Shown here piece by piece: positions 15,027 through 21,962 of a stretch of 39,244 nucleotides of DNA. The notes beneath the pieces are model-generated. The model saw nothing but the letters and a program-made list of their open reading frames with translations. It had not been told where the DNA came from and made no database searches. The first letter of the stretch is position 1; each line of letters opens with the position of its first letter. The DNA is from Actinospica acidithermotolerans (GTDB taxonomy: Bacteria > Actinomycetota > Actinomycetes > Streptomycetales > Catenulisporaceae), in assembly GCF_018139625.1 (NCBI RefSeq), contig NZ_JAGSOH010000073.1:1-39244 (forward strand), written 5' to 3'. The position numbers and the translations under genes were made by a program.

Positions 15027-16271
15027 ATGCCGCAGCAGTTGTACGCAGCCCTCGACATCGGCGGCACGAAGATCGCCGCCGCCCTCGTGGACGCCGGGGG
15101 AACGCTGCTGACCCGCGCCGAGCTGCCGACGCCCGCCAAGGGCTCGGCCGAGGAGGTGATGGCCGTCGTCGCCGCGCTGGTCGAGACCGTCGCCCGCGAT
15201 CCGCGGTGGTCCGAGACCGTCGGCATCGGCATCGGCAGCGCGGGTCCGATCGATCCGGTGCGCGGCACCGTGAGCCCGGTCAACATCCCGGGATGGCGGG
15301 ACTTCCCGCTCGTCGACCACGTCCGCGAACTCGACGGAGTGCACGGCGACGTGGTGCTGATCGGCGACGGCTGCGCCATGGCGGCGGGCGAGCACTGGCG
15401 CGGCGCCGCCCGCGGCTACGACAACGCCCTGTGCCTCGTCGTCTCGACCGGGGTCGGCGCCGGCCTCATCCTCGACGGCGCGCTGCGCACCGGCCCGAGC
15501 GGCAACGCCGGACACCTCGGCCACATCAGCGTGGACATCGAGGGCGAGGACTGCCCGTGCGGCTCGCGCGGCTGCGTCGAGATCATCGCCAGCGGCACGT
15601 CGATCGCCCGCTGGGCGGCCAGCAACGGCTGGCGTCCCACTGACAACGTTGTCGAATCAGCGGCCGCCGTCGCGCTGCCCACTGCCCGTGACCTCGCCGC
15701 GTCGGCCAGAATCGGCGAGGTCGCCGCGTCGCCCACCGCCCGTGACCTCGCGGCGTCGCTCGCTGCCAATGACCTCGCCGTGTCGCTCACTTCCCGTGAC
15801 CTCGCGGCGTCGCCCACTGCCAATGACCTCGCCGCGTCGGCTGGAAACGCCGAGTTCGCCGCGTCGCCCGCCGCCCGTGACCTCGCGGCTTCGGCTCGAG
15901 CCGCCGAGGTCGCCGCGCCGCGTACCGCCACCGCCGTCGCGCCACCCACTGCCGCCGACGTCGCCGCGTCGGCCAGAGCCGGCGACGAGATCGCCCTCGC
16001 AGCCTTCGAACGCGCCGGCCGCGCCCTCGCCGCCGGCATCGCCTGCGCTGCAATGCTCGTCGACATCCGCGCGGCCGTCATCGGCGGCGGCGTCGCCAAG
16101 GCCGGACCGCTGCTTCTCGACCCGCTGCGCCGTCACCTCACCACCTACGCCTCGCTCCCCTTCACCCGCGACCTCGCCATCCTCCCCGCGACCCTCGGCG
16201 CCGACGCCGGCCTCATCGGCGCCGCCGCGGCCCTCGCGGAGCGGGAGCGGGGGCGGGGCGGCGTGCTTTAG
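15027..16271 (+). CDS. ROK-family sugar kinase with internal repeat expansion
   Basis: A 414-residue ROK kinase; ordinary members have about 300-320 residues. The ATP loop ALDIGGTKIAAALVD (residues 8-22) and the zinc motif GHLGHISVD followed by CPCGSRGCVE (Cys176, 178, 183; His163 or 166) are intact, and catalytic Asp114 sits in LIGDGCAMAAGEH. The extra length is an Ala/Asp/Ser-rich insert, residues 218-315, made of 9-residue repeats (see the repeat entry); after it the normal ARAGDEIALAAFERAGRALA helix resumes. There is no helix-turn-helix, so it is an enzyme. Members phosphorylate glucose, mannose, fructose or GlcNAc; next to two mannosidases a manno- or hexokinase role is likely. The ATG at 15027 (GAAAGG upstream) is preferred over 14982. 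Confidence 0.88.
   Translation: MPQQLYAALDIGGTKIAAALVDAGGTLLTRAELPTPAKGSAEEVMAVVAALVETVARDPRWSETVGIGIGSAGPIDPVRGTVSPVNIPGWRDFPLVDHVRELDGVHGDVVLIGDGCAMAAGEHWRGAARGYDNALCLVVSTGVGAGLILDGALRTGPSGNAGHLGHISVDIEGEDCPCGSRGCVEIIASGTSIARWAASNGWRPTDNVVESAAAVALPTARDLAASARIGEVAASPTARDLAASLAANDLAVSLTSRDLAASPTANDLAASAGNAEFAASPAARDLAASARAAEVAAPRTATAVAPPTAADVAASARAGDEIALAAFERAGRALAAGIACAAMLVDIRAAVIGGGVAKAGPLLLDPLRRHLTTYASLPFTRDLAILPATLGADAGLIGAAAALAERERGRGGVL
15678..15971 (+). repeat. In-frame 27-bp minisatellite inside the ROK kinase gene
   Basis: Ten full 27-bp units (15678-15947) plus a 24-bp last unit (15948-15971) encode nonapeptides of two kinds: PTARDLAAS/LAANDLAVS and ARIGEVAAS/ARAAEVAAP. Every unit keeps the reading frame. 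The sequence after the array (GCCAGAGCCGGCGACGAG, 15972-15989) resembles the second unit type, so the array probably grew by duplication of the native segment around AADVAASARAGDE. Confidence 0.9.
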
Positions 16272-16440
16272 GAGCGGAGTTCGTCGAGGAGGGTGAGCAG
16301 CAGCGGCAGGTTGGGGATGCTGCTCGCGGGGAGCCTGGTCAGCACGCCTTCCGGTCGGCCTACCCGTCCCCGATCGGCTCGGCTTGCGTGCCCCCGACGC
16401 CGCCGACGGCGGTACGACCACGACGAGGTCGGGAGCATAG
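16268..16440 (-). pseudogene. Possible degraded 3' end of a gene
   Basis: The 297-base gap between the ROK kinase and the next lipoprotein holds no intact gene. Leftward, one frame ends in a protein-like segment (PEGVLTRLPASSIPNLPLLL then TLLDELRS) at a TAA at 16268-16270, while a different frame further upstream reads APDLVVVVPPSA. This pattern suggests a frameshifted C-terminal remnant. I do not recognise the family, and the claim is weak. Confidence 0.3.
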
Positions 16441-16568
16441 TCCCGGCGCGGCGGGCGCCGAGTTAATCACGGTTCTGTGAAGGCTCGCCCCGCCGCTCAA
16501 CCCGCGCGGCGCGCCGGTCGTCGCACACTGCGTTACGCGTCAACCGGGATCTGGAGAGGTCATCCACC

Positions 16569-17240
16569 ATGAAGCTGCGTTCCTCGGCCGCCACCGCGGC
16601 CTGCGCCCTGACGGCCGCCGTCGCGCTCGGCGGCTGCTCGTCGTCGGCCGCCTCGGGCACTTCCGCCGGCTCGTCGACCGCCTCCTCGACCGCCTCGGCT
16701 GCGGCGGGCGGATCCGGCGCGGCTTCGCAGACGACGGCGACGACGGCGGCGTCCGCCTCCACGGCCGCGACGGGCGCGGCCGGCGACTCTACCGCGGCTC
16801 AGGCGGCGGGCGGCTCGACGACCGTGTGCCAGGTGTCGGATCTCTCCTTCGCGCTCGGCGGGAAGTCCGCGAGCGGCAGCCAGTGGGTGCAGATCGTGGA
16901 GCTGACGAACAAGAGCGCGGCGGTGTGCACGATGGACGGATTCGCGGGGCTCGACCTCGTCGGGACCGTGGACGGCAAGTCGGGATACCGGTGGCCCTTG
17001 GACCGTTCGAACGACAGCTACGCGAAGGTCGTGCTGCAGCCCGGCGCGTCCGCGCACTTCAGCATCAAGTACCTGCAGTTCGCGGCGGGCGACGGCACGG
17101 AGATCGGCGTCAGCTCGCTCACGATCACGCCGCCCAACACCTACTCCAGCGCCCAGCTGCCGTGGAGCGCCGGAATCCTGCTGCAGGACGCCGCGACGCA
17201 CCCCGGCACCTACCTCACGCCGATCGCCGCCGGGAGCTAG
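16569..17240 (+). CDS. DUF4232 lipoprotein
   Basis: A 223-residue secreted lipoprotein. The signal peptide (MKLRSSAATAACALTAAVAL) ends in the lipobox VALGGC. A 60-residue Ser/Ala/Thr-rich linker follows, then a DUF4232-like beta-sandwich from about residue 88 (TTVCQVSDLSFALGG) with a Cys pair (CQVSD and AVCTMDGFAGLDLVG), a VELTNKSAAVC strand and the closing SAGILLQDA. DUF4232 proteins are abundant in actinomycetes and of unknown function. The ATG is preceded by GGAGAGG (16552-16558). A 7-bp GC hairpin follows the stop. It converges with the SRPBCC gene. A second DUF4232-type lipoprotein lies at 26871. Confidence 0.85.
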   Translation: MKLRSSAATAACALTAAVALGGCSSSAASGTSAGSSTASSTASAAAGGSGAASQTTATTAASASTAATGAAGDSTAAQAAGGSTTVCQVSDLSFALGGKSASGSQWVQIVELTNKSAAVCTMDGFAGLDLVGTVDGKSGYRWPLDRSNDSYAKVVLQPGASAHFSIKYLQFAAGDGTEIGVSSLTITPPNTYSSAQLPWSAGILLQDAATHPGTYLTPIAAGS

Positions 17241-17242
17241 GG

Positions 17243-17259
17243 CGGCCGGACCCCGGCCG
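17243..17259. terminator. Short GC hairpin between convergent genes
   Basis: CGGCCGG (17243-17249), a 3-base loop and CCGGCCG (17253-17259) form a 7-bp stem between the stops at 17240 and 17275. It is plausible as a shared terminator, but short. Confidence 0.45.
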
Positions 17260-17274
17260 GAGCAGAACGGCTAG

Positions 17275-17790
17275 TCAGGAACGTGCGCTGACCGCGTCGA
17301 GAGCGCGCTCGACGCCGTTGAGCACGTGCGGCCAGCCGTTGCCCATGCCGGAGTAGGCGAGGCGCCCCTGCAGCGAGTCGAGATCGAAGCCGGAGTGGCT
17401 CAGGTGCAGACGGGTGCCCTCGTCCTCGGCTTCCAGACTCCACGTGATGACGGTGTCCAGCACGCCCTCGGCGAAGTGGTACTCGAGCAGCCGCTCGGGC
17501 TCGACGGCGGTCACCTCGCAGGGCTGCACGCCCCACGCGCCCACGTCCAGGGTGAACCGGTGGCCGACCTCGGGGCGCACGTCGCCGCTGGCCCACCACA
17601 GCGCGAGCAGGCCGGGGTCGGTCAGCGCACGCCAGACCGCCGACGGCGGATGCGGAATGTACTGGTCGAAGCGCAGGACCGGCGGCGGTCCCGGCCGCGG
17701 GCCGACGCCCGTCAGCGCTCCGCCGATCGTCCTGCCGCCGATCGGGCCGGCCGCGCCGCCGGCACCGCGCGAATCAGTGCCCTTGTCCAT
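17275..17790 (-). CDS. SRPBCC (AHSA1-like) protein
   Basis: A 171-residue START/SRPBCC-fold protein of the AHSA1 (activator of Hsp90 ATPase homologue) type, which binds hydrophobic ligands in a helix-grip pocket. The segments FDQYIPHPPSAVWRALTDPG, LLALWWASGDVRPEVG, YHFAEGVLDTVITWSLEAED and GTRLHLSHSGF are the usual strands and helices; the C-terminal helix is MGNGWPHVLNGVERALDAV. The first 35 residues are Gly/Pro-rich and disordered. The ATG at 17790 is preferred over 17892 because GGGAGCGGGAGCGAGC lies just upstream. Often such genes sit beside ArsR regulators; none is present here. Its role is unknown. Confidence 0.82.
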   Translation of the reverse strand: MDKGTDSRGAGGAAGPIGGRTIGGALTGVGPRPGPPPVLRFDQYIPHPPSAVWRALTDPGLLALWWASGDVRPEVGHRFTLDVGAWGVQPCEVTAVEPERLLEYHFAEGVLDTVITWSLEAEDEGTRLHLSHSGFDLDSLQGRLAYSGMGNGWPHVLNGVERALDAVSARS

Positions 17791-18002
17791 GCTCGCTCCC
17801 GCTCCCTGTCCCGGCGCGATCCGCTTGGCCACCACTGCGAATACGCCCGTGGACATGCGTCTACGATGCGCCCGATTTTTCCGGTTAGTCAAGCCTTGCC
17901 TGCGGTTTTCTGGGTGCCTTTCTCCTTACCCAGGCCTTAGCCGCGCATGAGGATGATGGCCGAGAAGCTGGAACCTATCCGGGAAAGTGCAGGTGGAGAC
18001 GA

Positions 18003-18569
18003 ATGAACAGCGCAATCACGATGCGCCGGGCGGTGCTCGCGGCGGCCGGCATCGCGGTGGCGGGCGGCGTGGTTTTCGGGGCCACGGAGGCGTTCGCGGC
18101 CTCTCCGGCCGCCTCCGCGGGTACGGCAGCCGACGCGGCGTCGACTACGACCTCGACGACGGAGGCCGGAAAGGCGTGCGCCGACGCGGCCCATCCGGCG
18201 CGCTGCGCCGCGCGGCACGAGGCGGCCCGCGACCGCGGCGCGCGGTTCAAGGGCGGGGCGCACGGGCAGGAGACGGTGAAGGACAAGGCCGGCTCCTACG
18301 TCGTGCGCGAGTGGCAGGTCGGCAAGGTCGAATCCGTCTCGGGCTCGACCGTCACCGTGAAGGACGGCGCGGGCGCCACCTGGACCTGGACCGTGGACTC
18401 CGCCACGAAGTACCGCGTGGACGGGACGAAGGGCGCGCTCAGCGGCGTGCACGCCGGCGACACGATCCTGATCCGCGGGCAGCAGAAGGGCTCCGCGAAC
18501 GACGCGACGGCCGTCTTCGACCCGAATCAGAGCAAGCTGGCGGTCGAACTGCAGGGCGACGCGGGCTAG
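18003..18569 (+). CDS. Secreted DUF5666-like protein
   Basis: A 188-residue exported protein. Residues 1-33 are a signal peptide (MRRAVLAAAGIAVAGGVVFG core, cleavage near AFAAS), followed by an Ala/Thr/Ser-rich spacer and a charged segment with a Cys pair (ACADAAHPARCAARHE). The C-terminal domain (GKVESVSGSTVTVKDGAGAT to AVFDPNQ) is a small beta-barrel of the DUF5666 kind, with repeated SGSTVTVKD and HAGDTILIRG strands. It lacks a lipobox and an anchor, so it is probably released or wall-associated. AGGTGGAGACGA before the ATG gives the binding site. The final DAG-stop codons are the first unit of the 30-bp tandem array that follows. Confidence 0.75.
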   Translation: MNSAITMRRAVLAAAGIAVAGGVVFGATEAFAASPAASAGTAADAASTTTSTTEAGKACADAAHPARCAARHEAARDRGARFKGGAHGQETVKDKAGSYVVREWQVGKVESVSGSTVTVKDGAGATWTWTVDSATKYRVDGTKGALSGVHAGDTILIRGQQKGSANDATAVFDPNQSKLAVELQGDAG

Positions 18570-18705
18570 AACGGCGCGTGCAGGACGGACGCGGGCCAGA
18601 ACGGCGCCGACTGGACCGACGCGGGCTAGAACGGCGCCGACTGGACCGACGCGGGCTAGAACGGCGCCGACTGGACCGACGCGGGCTAGAACGGCGCCGG
18701 CTGGA
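18561..18705. repeat. 30-bp tandem repeat array on a stop codon
   Basis: Five units begin at 18561, 18591, 18621, 18651 and 18681, each starting GCGGGCTAGAACGGCGC (one has GGCC for GGCT). Units three and four are identical; unit one is the most diverged. The TAG in unit one is the stop of the DUF5666-like gene and the complement of the last TAG region ends the leftward XRE gene at 18686. Each unit carries the 8-bp palindrome CGGCGCCG (except unit one), so repeated small hairpins are possible. Confidence 0.85.
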
Positions 18706-18961
18706 GCCGGGAAGGCTCGCAGAGCCCTGCGATCACGTCGAGTGACAGGTCCAGGGCCGCGGCCAGCGCGGCGACGGTGAAGAACGCGGGTGTGGGCACC
18801 CGGCCGGACTCGATCTTGCGCAGGGTCTCGGCGGGGATGCCCGCGCACGCCGCGATCTCGGTCAGCGGCCGCTCGCCGCGGGCGCGGCGCAGCAGCGATC
18901 CGAGCCGCTCGCCGCGCGCTCGCTCGTCCTCCGTCAGGGGCGGCCTCACCATGCGCACCAT
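18686..18961 (-). CDS. XRE-family helix-turn-helix regulator
   Basis: A 91-residue single-domain DNA-binding protein. The five-helix Cro/CI fold is visible: RARGERLGSLLRRARGERPL, then TEIAACAGIPAETLRKIESG (helices 2 and 3), then VPTPAFFTVAALAAALDLSL. It has no extra effector or toxin-antitoxin domain. The ATG at 18961 is preferred, with 18952 as an alternative. TATACC lies 9 bases upstream of it, so the message could be nearly leaderless. Its 3' end reads into the 30-bp repeat array. It is divergent from the methionine aminopeptidase gene, with 68 bases between starts, and may control that promoter or itself. Confidence 0.82.
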   Translation of the reverse strand: MVRMVRPPLTEDERARGERLGSLLRRARGERPLTEIAACAGIPAETLRKIESGRVPTPAFFTVAALAAALDLSLDVIAGLCEPSRLQPAPF

Positions 18962-19029
18962 CCTAAGGGCGGTATAGTTATCCCGGCAACGGATGTGCCG
19001 ATGGAAACGCATGGAGAAAGCAGGACGGC

Positions 19030-19797
19030 ATGGTCGAGCTGAAGACCCGCGCGGAGATCGACGCGATGCGCGAGGCGGGGCGCGTCGTCGCGCACGCGCT
19101 GGCCGCGGTCCGCGAGCAGGCGGCCGTCGGCGTCGCACTCAAGGAGCTGGACGAGGTCGCGCACGCGGTGATCCGCGATGCCGGCGCCACGTCGCCCTTC
19201 CTGAACTACCGCCCGCACTTCGCGATGACCCCGTTCCCGGCCGTCATCTGCGCCTCGGTCAACGACGCGGCGCTGCACGGCATCCCGGACGGCTACCGCC
19301 TGCAGGACGGCGACCTGCTCAGCGTGGACTGCGGCGCGACGCTCGACGGCTGGACCGGCGACGCGGCGATCTCCTTCAACGTCGGCCACGACCGGCCCGC
19401 CGACACGCGCCTGATCCAGGCCGCCTCCGCAGCTCTCCAGGCCGGGATCGCGGCGGCCAGGCCGGGCGCGCGGATCGGCGACATCTCCGCGGCCATCGCG
19501 GGTGTCGGGCGCGGCGCGGGCTTCGGGATCTGCGGCGACTTCGGCGGCCACGGCGTGGGACGCCAGATGCACGAGGACCCGCATGTGGCCAATGAGGGCC
19601 GCGGCGGACGCGGTCTGAAGCTGCGCGCCGGGCTGGTGCTCGCGATCGAGCCTTGGTTCCTGGCCGGCGGCAAGGACGACTACTTCATCGACGACGACGG
19701 CTGGACCATCCGCAGCGCCGACGGCAGCCGTGCCGCGCATGTCGAGCACACCGTGGCGATCACCGACGACGGTCCCGAGATCCTGACGCTGCCTTGA
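19030..19797 (+). CDS. map: Type I methionine aminopeptidase
   Basis: A 255-residue cytosolic metalloprotease that removes the initiator Met from nascent proteins. The five metal ligands are present: Asp100 (LLSVDCGA), Asp111 (GWTGDAAIS), His174 (FGGHGVGR), Glu207 (AIEPW) and Glu239 (HVEHTVAI), with the substrate His83 in LHGIP. Length matches type I without the N-terminal zinc finger extension. The ATG is preceded by GAGAAAGCAGGACGG. TATAGT at 18973-18978 could be the -10 element. Unlike the ribosomal-operon map, this copy stands alone next to an XRE regulator, so it is probably a second, accessory map gene; several actinomycetes carry more than one. Its last 38 bases overlap the convergent TetR gene. 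Confidence 0.95.
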   Translation: MVELKTRAEIDAMREAGRVVAHALAAVREQAAVGVALKELDEVAHAVIRDAGATSPFLNYRPHFAMTPFPAVICASVNDAALHGIPDGYRLQDGDLLSVDCGATLDGWTGDAAISFNVGHDRPADTRLIQAASAALQAGIAAARPGARIGDISAAIAGVGRGAGFGICGDFGGHGVGRQMHEDPHVANEGRGGRGLKLRAGLVLAIEPWFLAGGKDDYFIDDDGWTIRSADGSRAAHVEHTVAITDDGPEILTLP

Positions 19798-20503
19798 GCG
19801 TTTTGAGCACGCGCAGCTCGGCCGCCGCGCTGTCCAGCACCATCGTGAGCGCGGCCGGGTAGGCGCTGTCGTTCATCCGGTCGGCCAGCAGGGTCGCGGT
19901 GGCCGCGAGGTTCGGGTGCGTGCGAGCCGACAGGTGCTCGTACGTGGCCTCCCACACGCGCTGGTCTGATTCCAGGGCGCGCGCGGGCAGCACGAGCGAG
20001 GCCGCGTCGAGGGCCGCGAACGCGAGGACCTGGTCGATGAACACGTGGTAGATCCGCACGGCCACGCGGTCCGGGAATCCGCCCGCGCGCAGCGCCGCCA
20101 GGATCACCTCGTCGGCCGCGAGCTCGTTCGCCCGGCCGCTGACCCGGCTCGCGGTGAGCACCGCCGCCTGCGGATGCTCGAGGTGCACGCGGTGGATTCT
20201 CATCCCGAGCAGGTAGAGATCCTCGCGCCAATCGCCGGTCGGCTGGAATTCGGCGAGGGCGAGCCGCATCAGCTCGTCGCCGAGGGCGAGCGTCAGCTCG
20301 TCCATGTTCCGGTAGTAGCGATAGACCGTGCTCGGGTCGGCGCCGAGCGCGAGTCCGAGGCGCCGCGCGCTCAGGCCCGCGGCGCCGTGCTCGCGCAGCA
20401 TGCGCAGCGCGGTCCCCACGATCATCTGCTCGGTCAGCACGACGCCCTGCTTGGTCGGCCGCCGCCTGCGCCGATCCGCCTCCGCGACCACGGACTTCGG
20501 CAC
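19760..20503 (-). CDS. TetR-family transcriptional regulator
   Basis: A 247-residue TetR-type repressor. The DNA-binding region is TEQMIVGTALRMLREHGAAG, LSARRLGLALGADPSTVYRY and YRNMDELTLALGDEL (about residues 24-78), with the characteristic TVYRYYRNMDEL recognition end. The C-terminal ligand domain is divergent, with an EFQPTGDWREDLYLLGMRIH start. The GTG at 20503 is preferred over the GTG at 20512: GAGGAGG abuts the latter with no spacing, but gives an 8-base spacing to 20503. It is divergent from the saccharopine-dehydrogenase-like gene (147 bases between), a likely target. It overlaps map tail to tail by 38 bases. Confidence 0.88.
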   Translation of the reverse strand: MPKSVVAEADRRRRRPTKQGVVLTEQMIVGTALRMLREHGAAGLSARRLGLALGADPSTVYRYYRNMDELTLALGDELMRLALAEFQPTGDWREDLYLLGMRIHRVHLEHPQAAVLTASRVSGRANELAADEVILAALRAGGFPDRVAVRIYHVFIDQVLAFAALDAASLVLPARALESDQRVWEATYEHLSARTHPNLAATATLLADRMNDSAYPAALTMVLDSAAAELRVLKTLKAASGSRDRRR

Positions 20504-20650
20504 CCGTGACACCTCCTCGCGCGTTCGCCGCCGCTCGCCCCCGGATCTCCCGCCGCAAGCCTACCTCCTTATGCCAACACCATTGACGCTCTCGCGCGCC
20601 GGGGGTTTCCTAATCGGATGCAAGACGACCGTGCGAAAGGAATGATCGGG

Positions 20651-21880
20651 ATGCGGGTACTGCTGGTGGGCGCGGGAGGCGTGGGCAGCGCCGCTGTCCG
20701 GATCGCCGCCCGGCGCGGATTCTTCGAGCACTTCGTGGTCGCCGACTACAGTCTGGCGCGCGCGGAGGCGGCCGTCGCCGCCGTCGAGGGGATCGGCGAA
20801 CCGCGCCGCTTCAGCGCTGCGCAGGTGGACGCCTCCGACGAGGCCGCTGTCCTCACCCTCCTGCGCGAGAAGCGCTGCGACGTGCTGTTCAACGCGACAG
20901 ACCCGCGCTTCGTGATGCCTCTCTTCTTCGCCGCCTTCAGCGCGCAGGCGCATTACCTCGACATGGCGATGTCCCTCTCCGTGCCGCACCCCTCCGCGCC
21001 CTACACCGAGTGCGGCGTCAAACTCGGCGACGAGCAGTTCGAGCTCGCCTCCGCGTGGGAGCGGGCCGGCCGCCTCGCGCTCGTCGGCATGGGCGTCGAG
21101 CCGGGCCTGTCCGACGTGTTCGCGCGGTACGCCGCCGACGAGCTGTTCGACGAGATCGACGAGATCGGGGTGCGCGACGGGGCGAACCTGGCCGTCGACG
21201 GCTACGAGTTCGCGCCCTCCTTCAGCATCTGGACCACGATCGAGGAGTGCCTCAACCCGCCGGTCGTCTTCGAGAAGGACCGCGGCTGGTTCACCACCGA
21301 GCCGTTCAGCGAGCCGGAGGTCTTCGAGTTCCCCGAGGGGATCGGCGCCGTCGAGTGCGTGAACGTCGAGCACGAGGAGGTGCTGCTGGTGCCGCGCTGG
21401 GTCGACGCCAAGCGGGTGACCTTCAAGTACGGCCTCGGCGACGACTTCATCGGCAAGCTCAAGACCCTGCGCGCGCTCGGCCTCGACCGCACCGAGCCGC
21501 TGACCGTCCGCACGGCGGACGGCGCGAGCGCTCGCGTCTCGCCGCGCGACGTGGTCGCCGCCGCGCTGCCCGACCCGGCCACGATCGGCGAGCTGATGCA
21601 CGGCAAGACCTGCGCGGGAACCTGGGTCACCGGAACGAAGGACGGGGCGCGGCGCGAGGTCTACCTGTACCACGTCGTCGACAACCAGTGGTCGATGCGC
21701 GAGTACGGCTCGCAGGCCGTCGTCTGGCAGACGGCGATCAACCCGGTGATCGCGCTCGAACTGCTGGCCGACGGCGTGTGGAAGGGACGCGGCGTGCTCG
21801 GCCCCGAGGCCTTCGCGCCGCAGCCGTTCCTCGACCTGCTCGTCGAGTACGGCTCCCCGTGGGGGATTCGCGAGAGCTGA
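20651..21880 (+). CDS. Saccharopine dehydrogenase family protein
   Basis: A 409-residue NAD(P)-dependent oxidoreductase of the saccharopine dehydrogenase / lysine-epsilon-dehydrogenase family. It opens with a Rossmann motif, MRVLLVGAGGVGSAAVRIAA, and continues with VVADYSL (acidic end of strand 2) and CDVLFNATDPRFVMPLFFAA. The catalytic-domain segments LVGMGVEPGLSDVFARYAAD and DGYEFAPSFSIWTTIEECLN match members that make or break secondary amines, such as lysine dehydrogenase or carboxynorspermidine synthase. The second ATG (20651) has a better spacing to AAAGGA than the first (20642). It is divergent from the TetR gene. The substrate cannot be assigned. Confidence 0.85.
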   Translation: MRVLLVGAGGVGSAAVRIAARRGFFEHFVVADYSLARAEAAVAAVEGIGEPRRFSAAQVDASDEAAVLTLLREKRCDVLFNATDPRFVMPLFFAAFSAQAHYLDMAMSLSVPHPSAPYTECGVKLGDEQFELASAWERAGRLALVGMGVEPGLSDVFARYAADELFDEIDEIGVRDGANLAVDGYEFAPSFSIWTTIEECLNPPVVFEKDRGWFTTEPFSEPEVFEFPEGIGAVECVNVEHEEVLLVPRWVDAKRVTFKYGLGDDFIGKLKTLRALGLDRTEPLTVRTADGASARVSPRDVVAAALPDPATIGELMHGKTCAGTWVTGTKDGARREVYLYHVVDNQWSMREYGSQAVVWQTAINPVIALELLADGVWKGRGVLGPEAFAPQPFLDLLVEYGSPWGIRES

Positions 21881-21900
21881 GAAAACCGCTTGTCCCGCGC

Positions 21901-21929
21901 GGACCCGGCCTGGTGTAGTGGCCGGGTCC
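21901..21929. promoter_or_regulatory. Perfect 10-bp inverted repeat before the ribosomal protection gene
   Basis: GGACCCGGCC (21901-21910), nine bases and GGCCGGGTCC (21920-21929) form a perfect dyad 20 bases after the saccharopine-dehydrogenase-like stop and 33 bases before the leader ORF. It could be the terminator of the former gene, part of an attenuator for the latter, or a repressor operator: TTGTCC (21890-21895) and TGTAGT (21914-21919) could be a promoter whose -10 lies in the loop. These options cannot be separated by reading alone. Confidence 0.5.
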
Positions 21930-21962
21930 GATTGCGTTCTCCGACCACCGGGAGCTTCACAG

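Noticed and set aside
11616-15524. A 1302-codon leftward open frame opposite the alpha-mannosidase
   Set aside because: It mirrors the codon positions of the clearly real GH38 and ROK genes; composition is Arg/Gly/Val-rich with no recognisable domain.
15678-15971. CRISPR-like or non-coding repeat breaking the kinase gene
   Set aside because: Units are contiguous multiples of three and keep the kinase frame from start to end.
18561-18705. CRISPR array
   Set aside because: The 30-bp units abut one another with no spacers and there are no cas genes.
21901-21960. tRNA-like sequence (GGTGTAGTGG as D-loop)
   Set aside because: There is no T-arm consensus, no anticodon arm and no acceptor stem; the region is better explained by the 10-bp inverted repeat.
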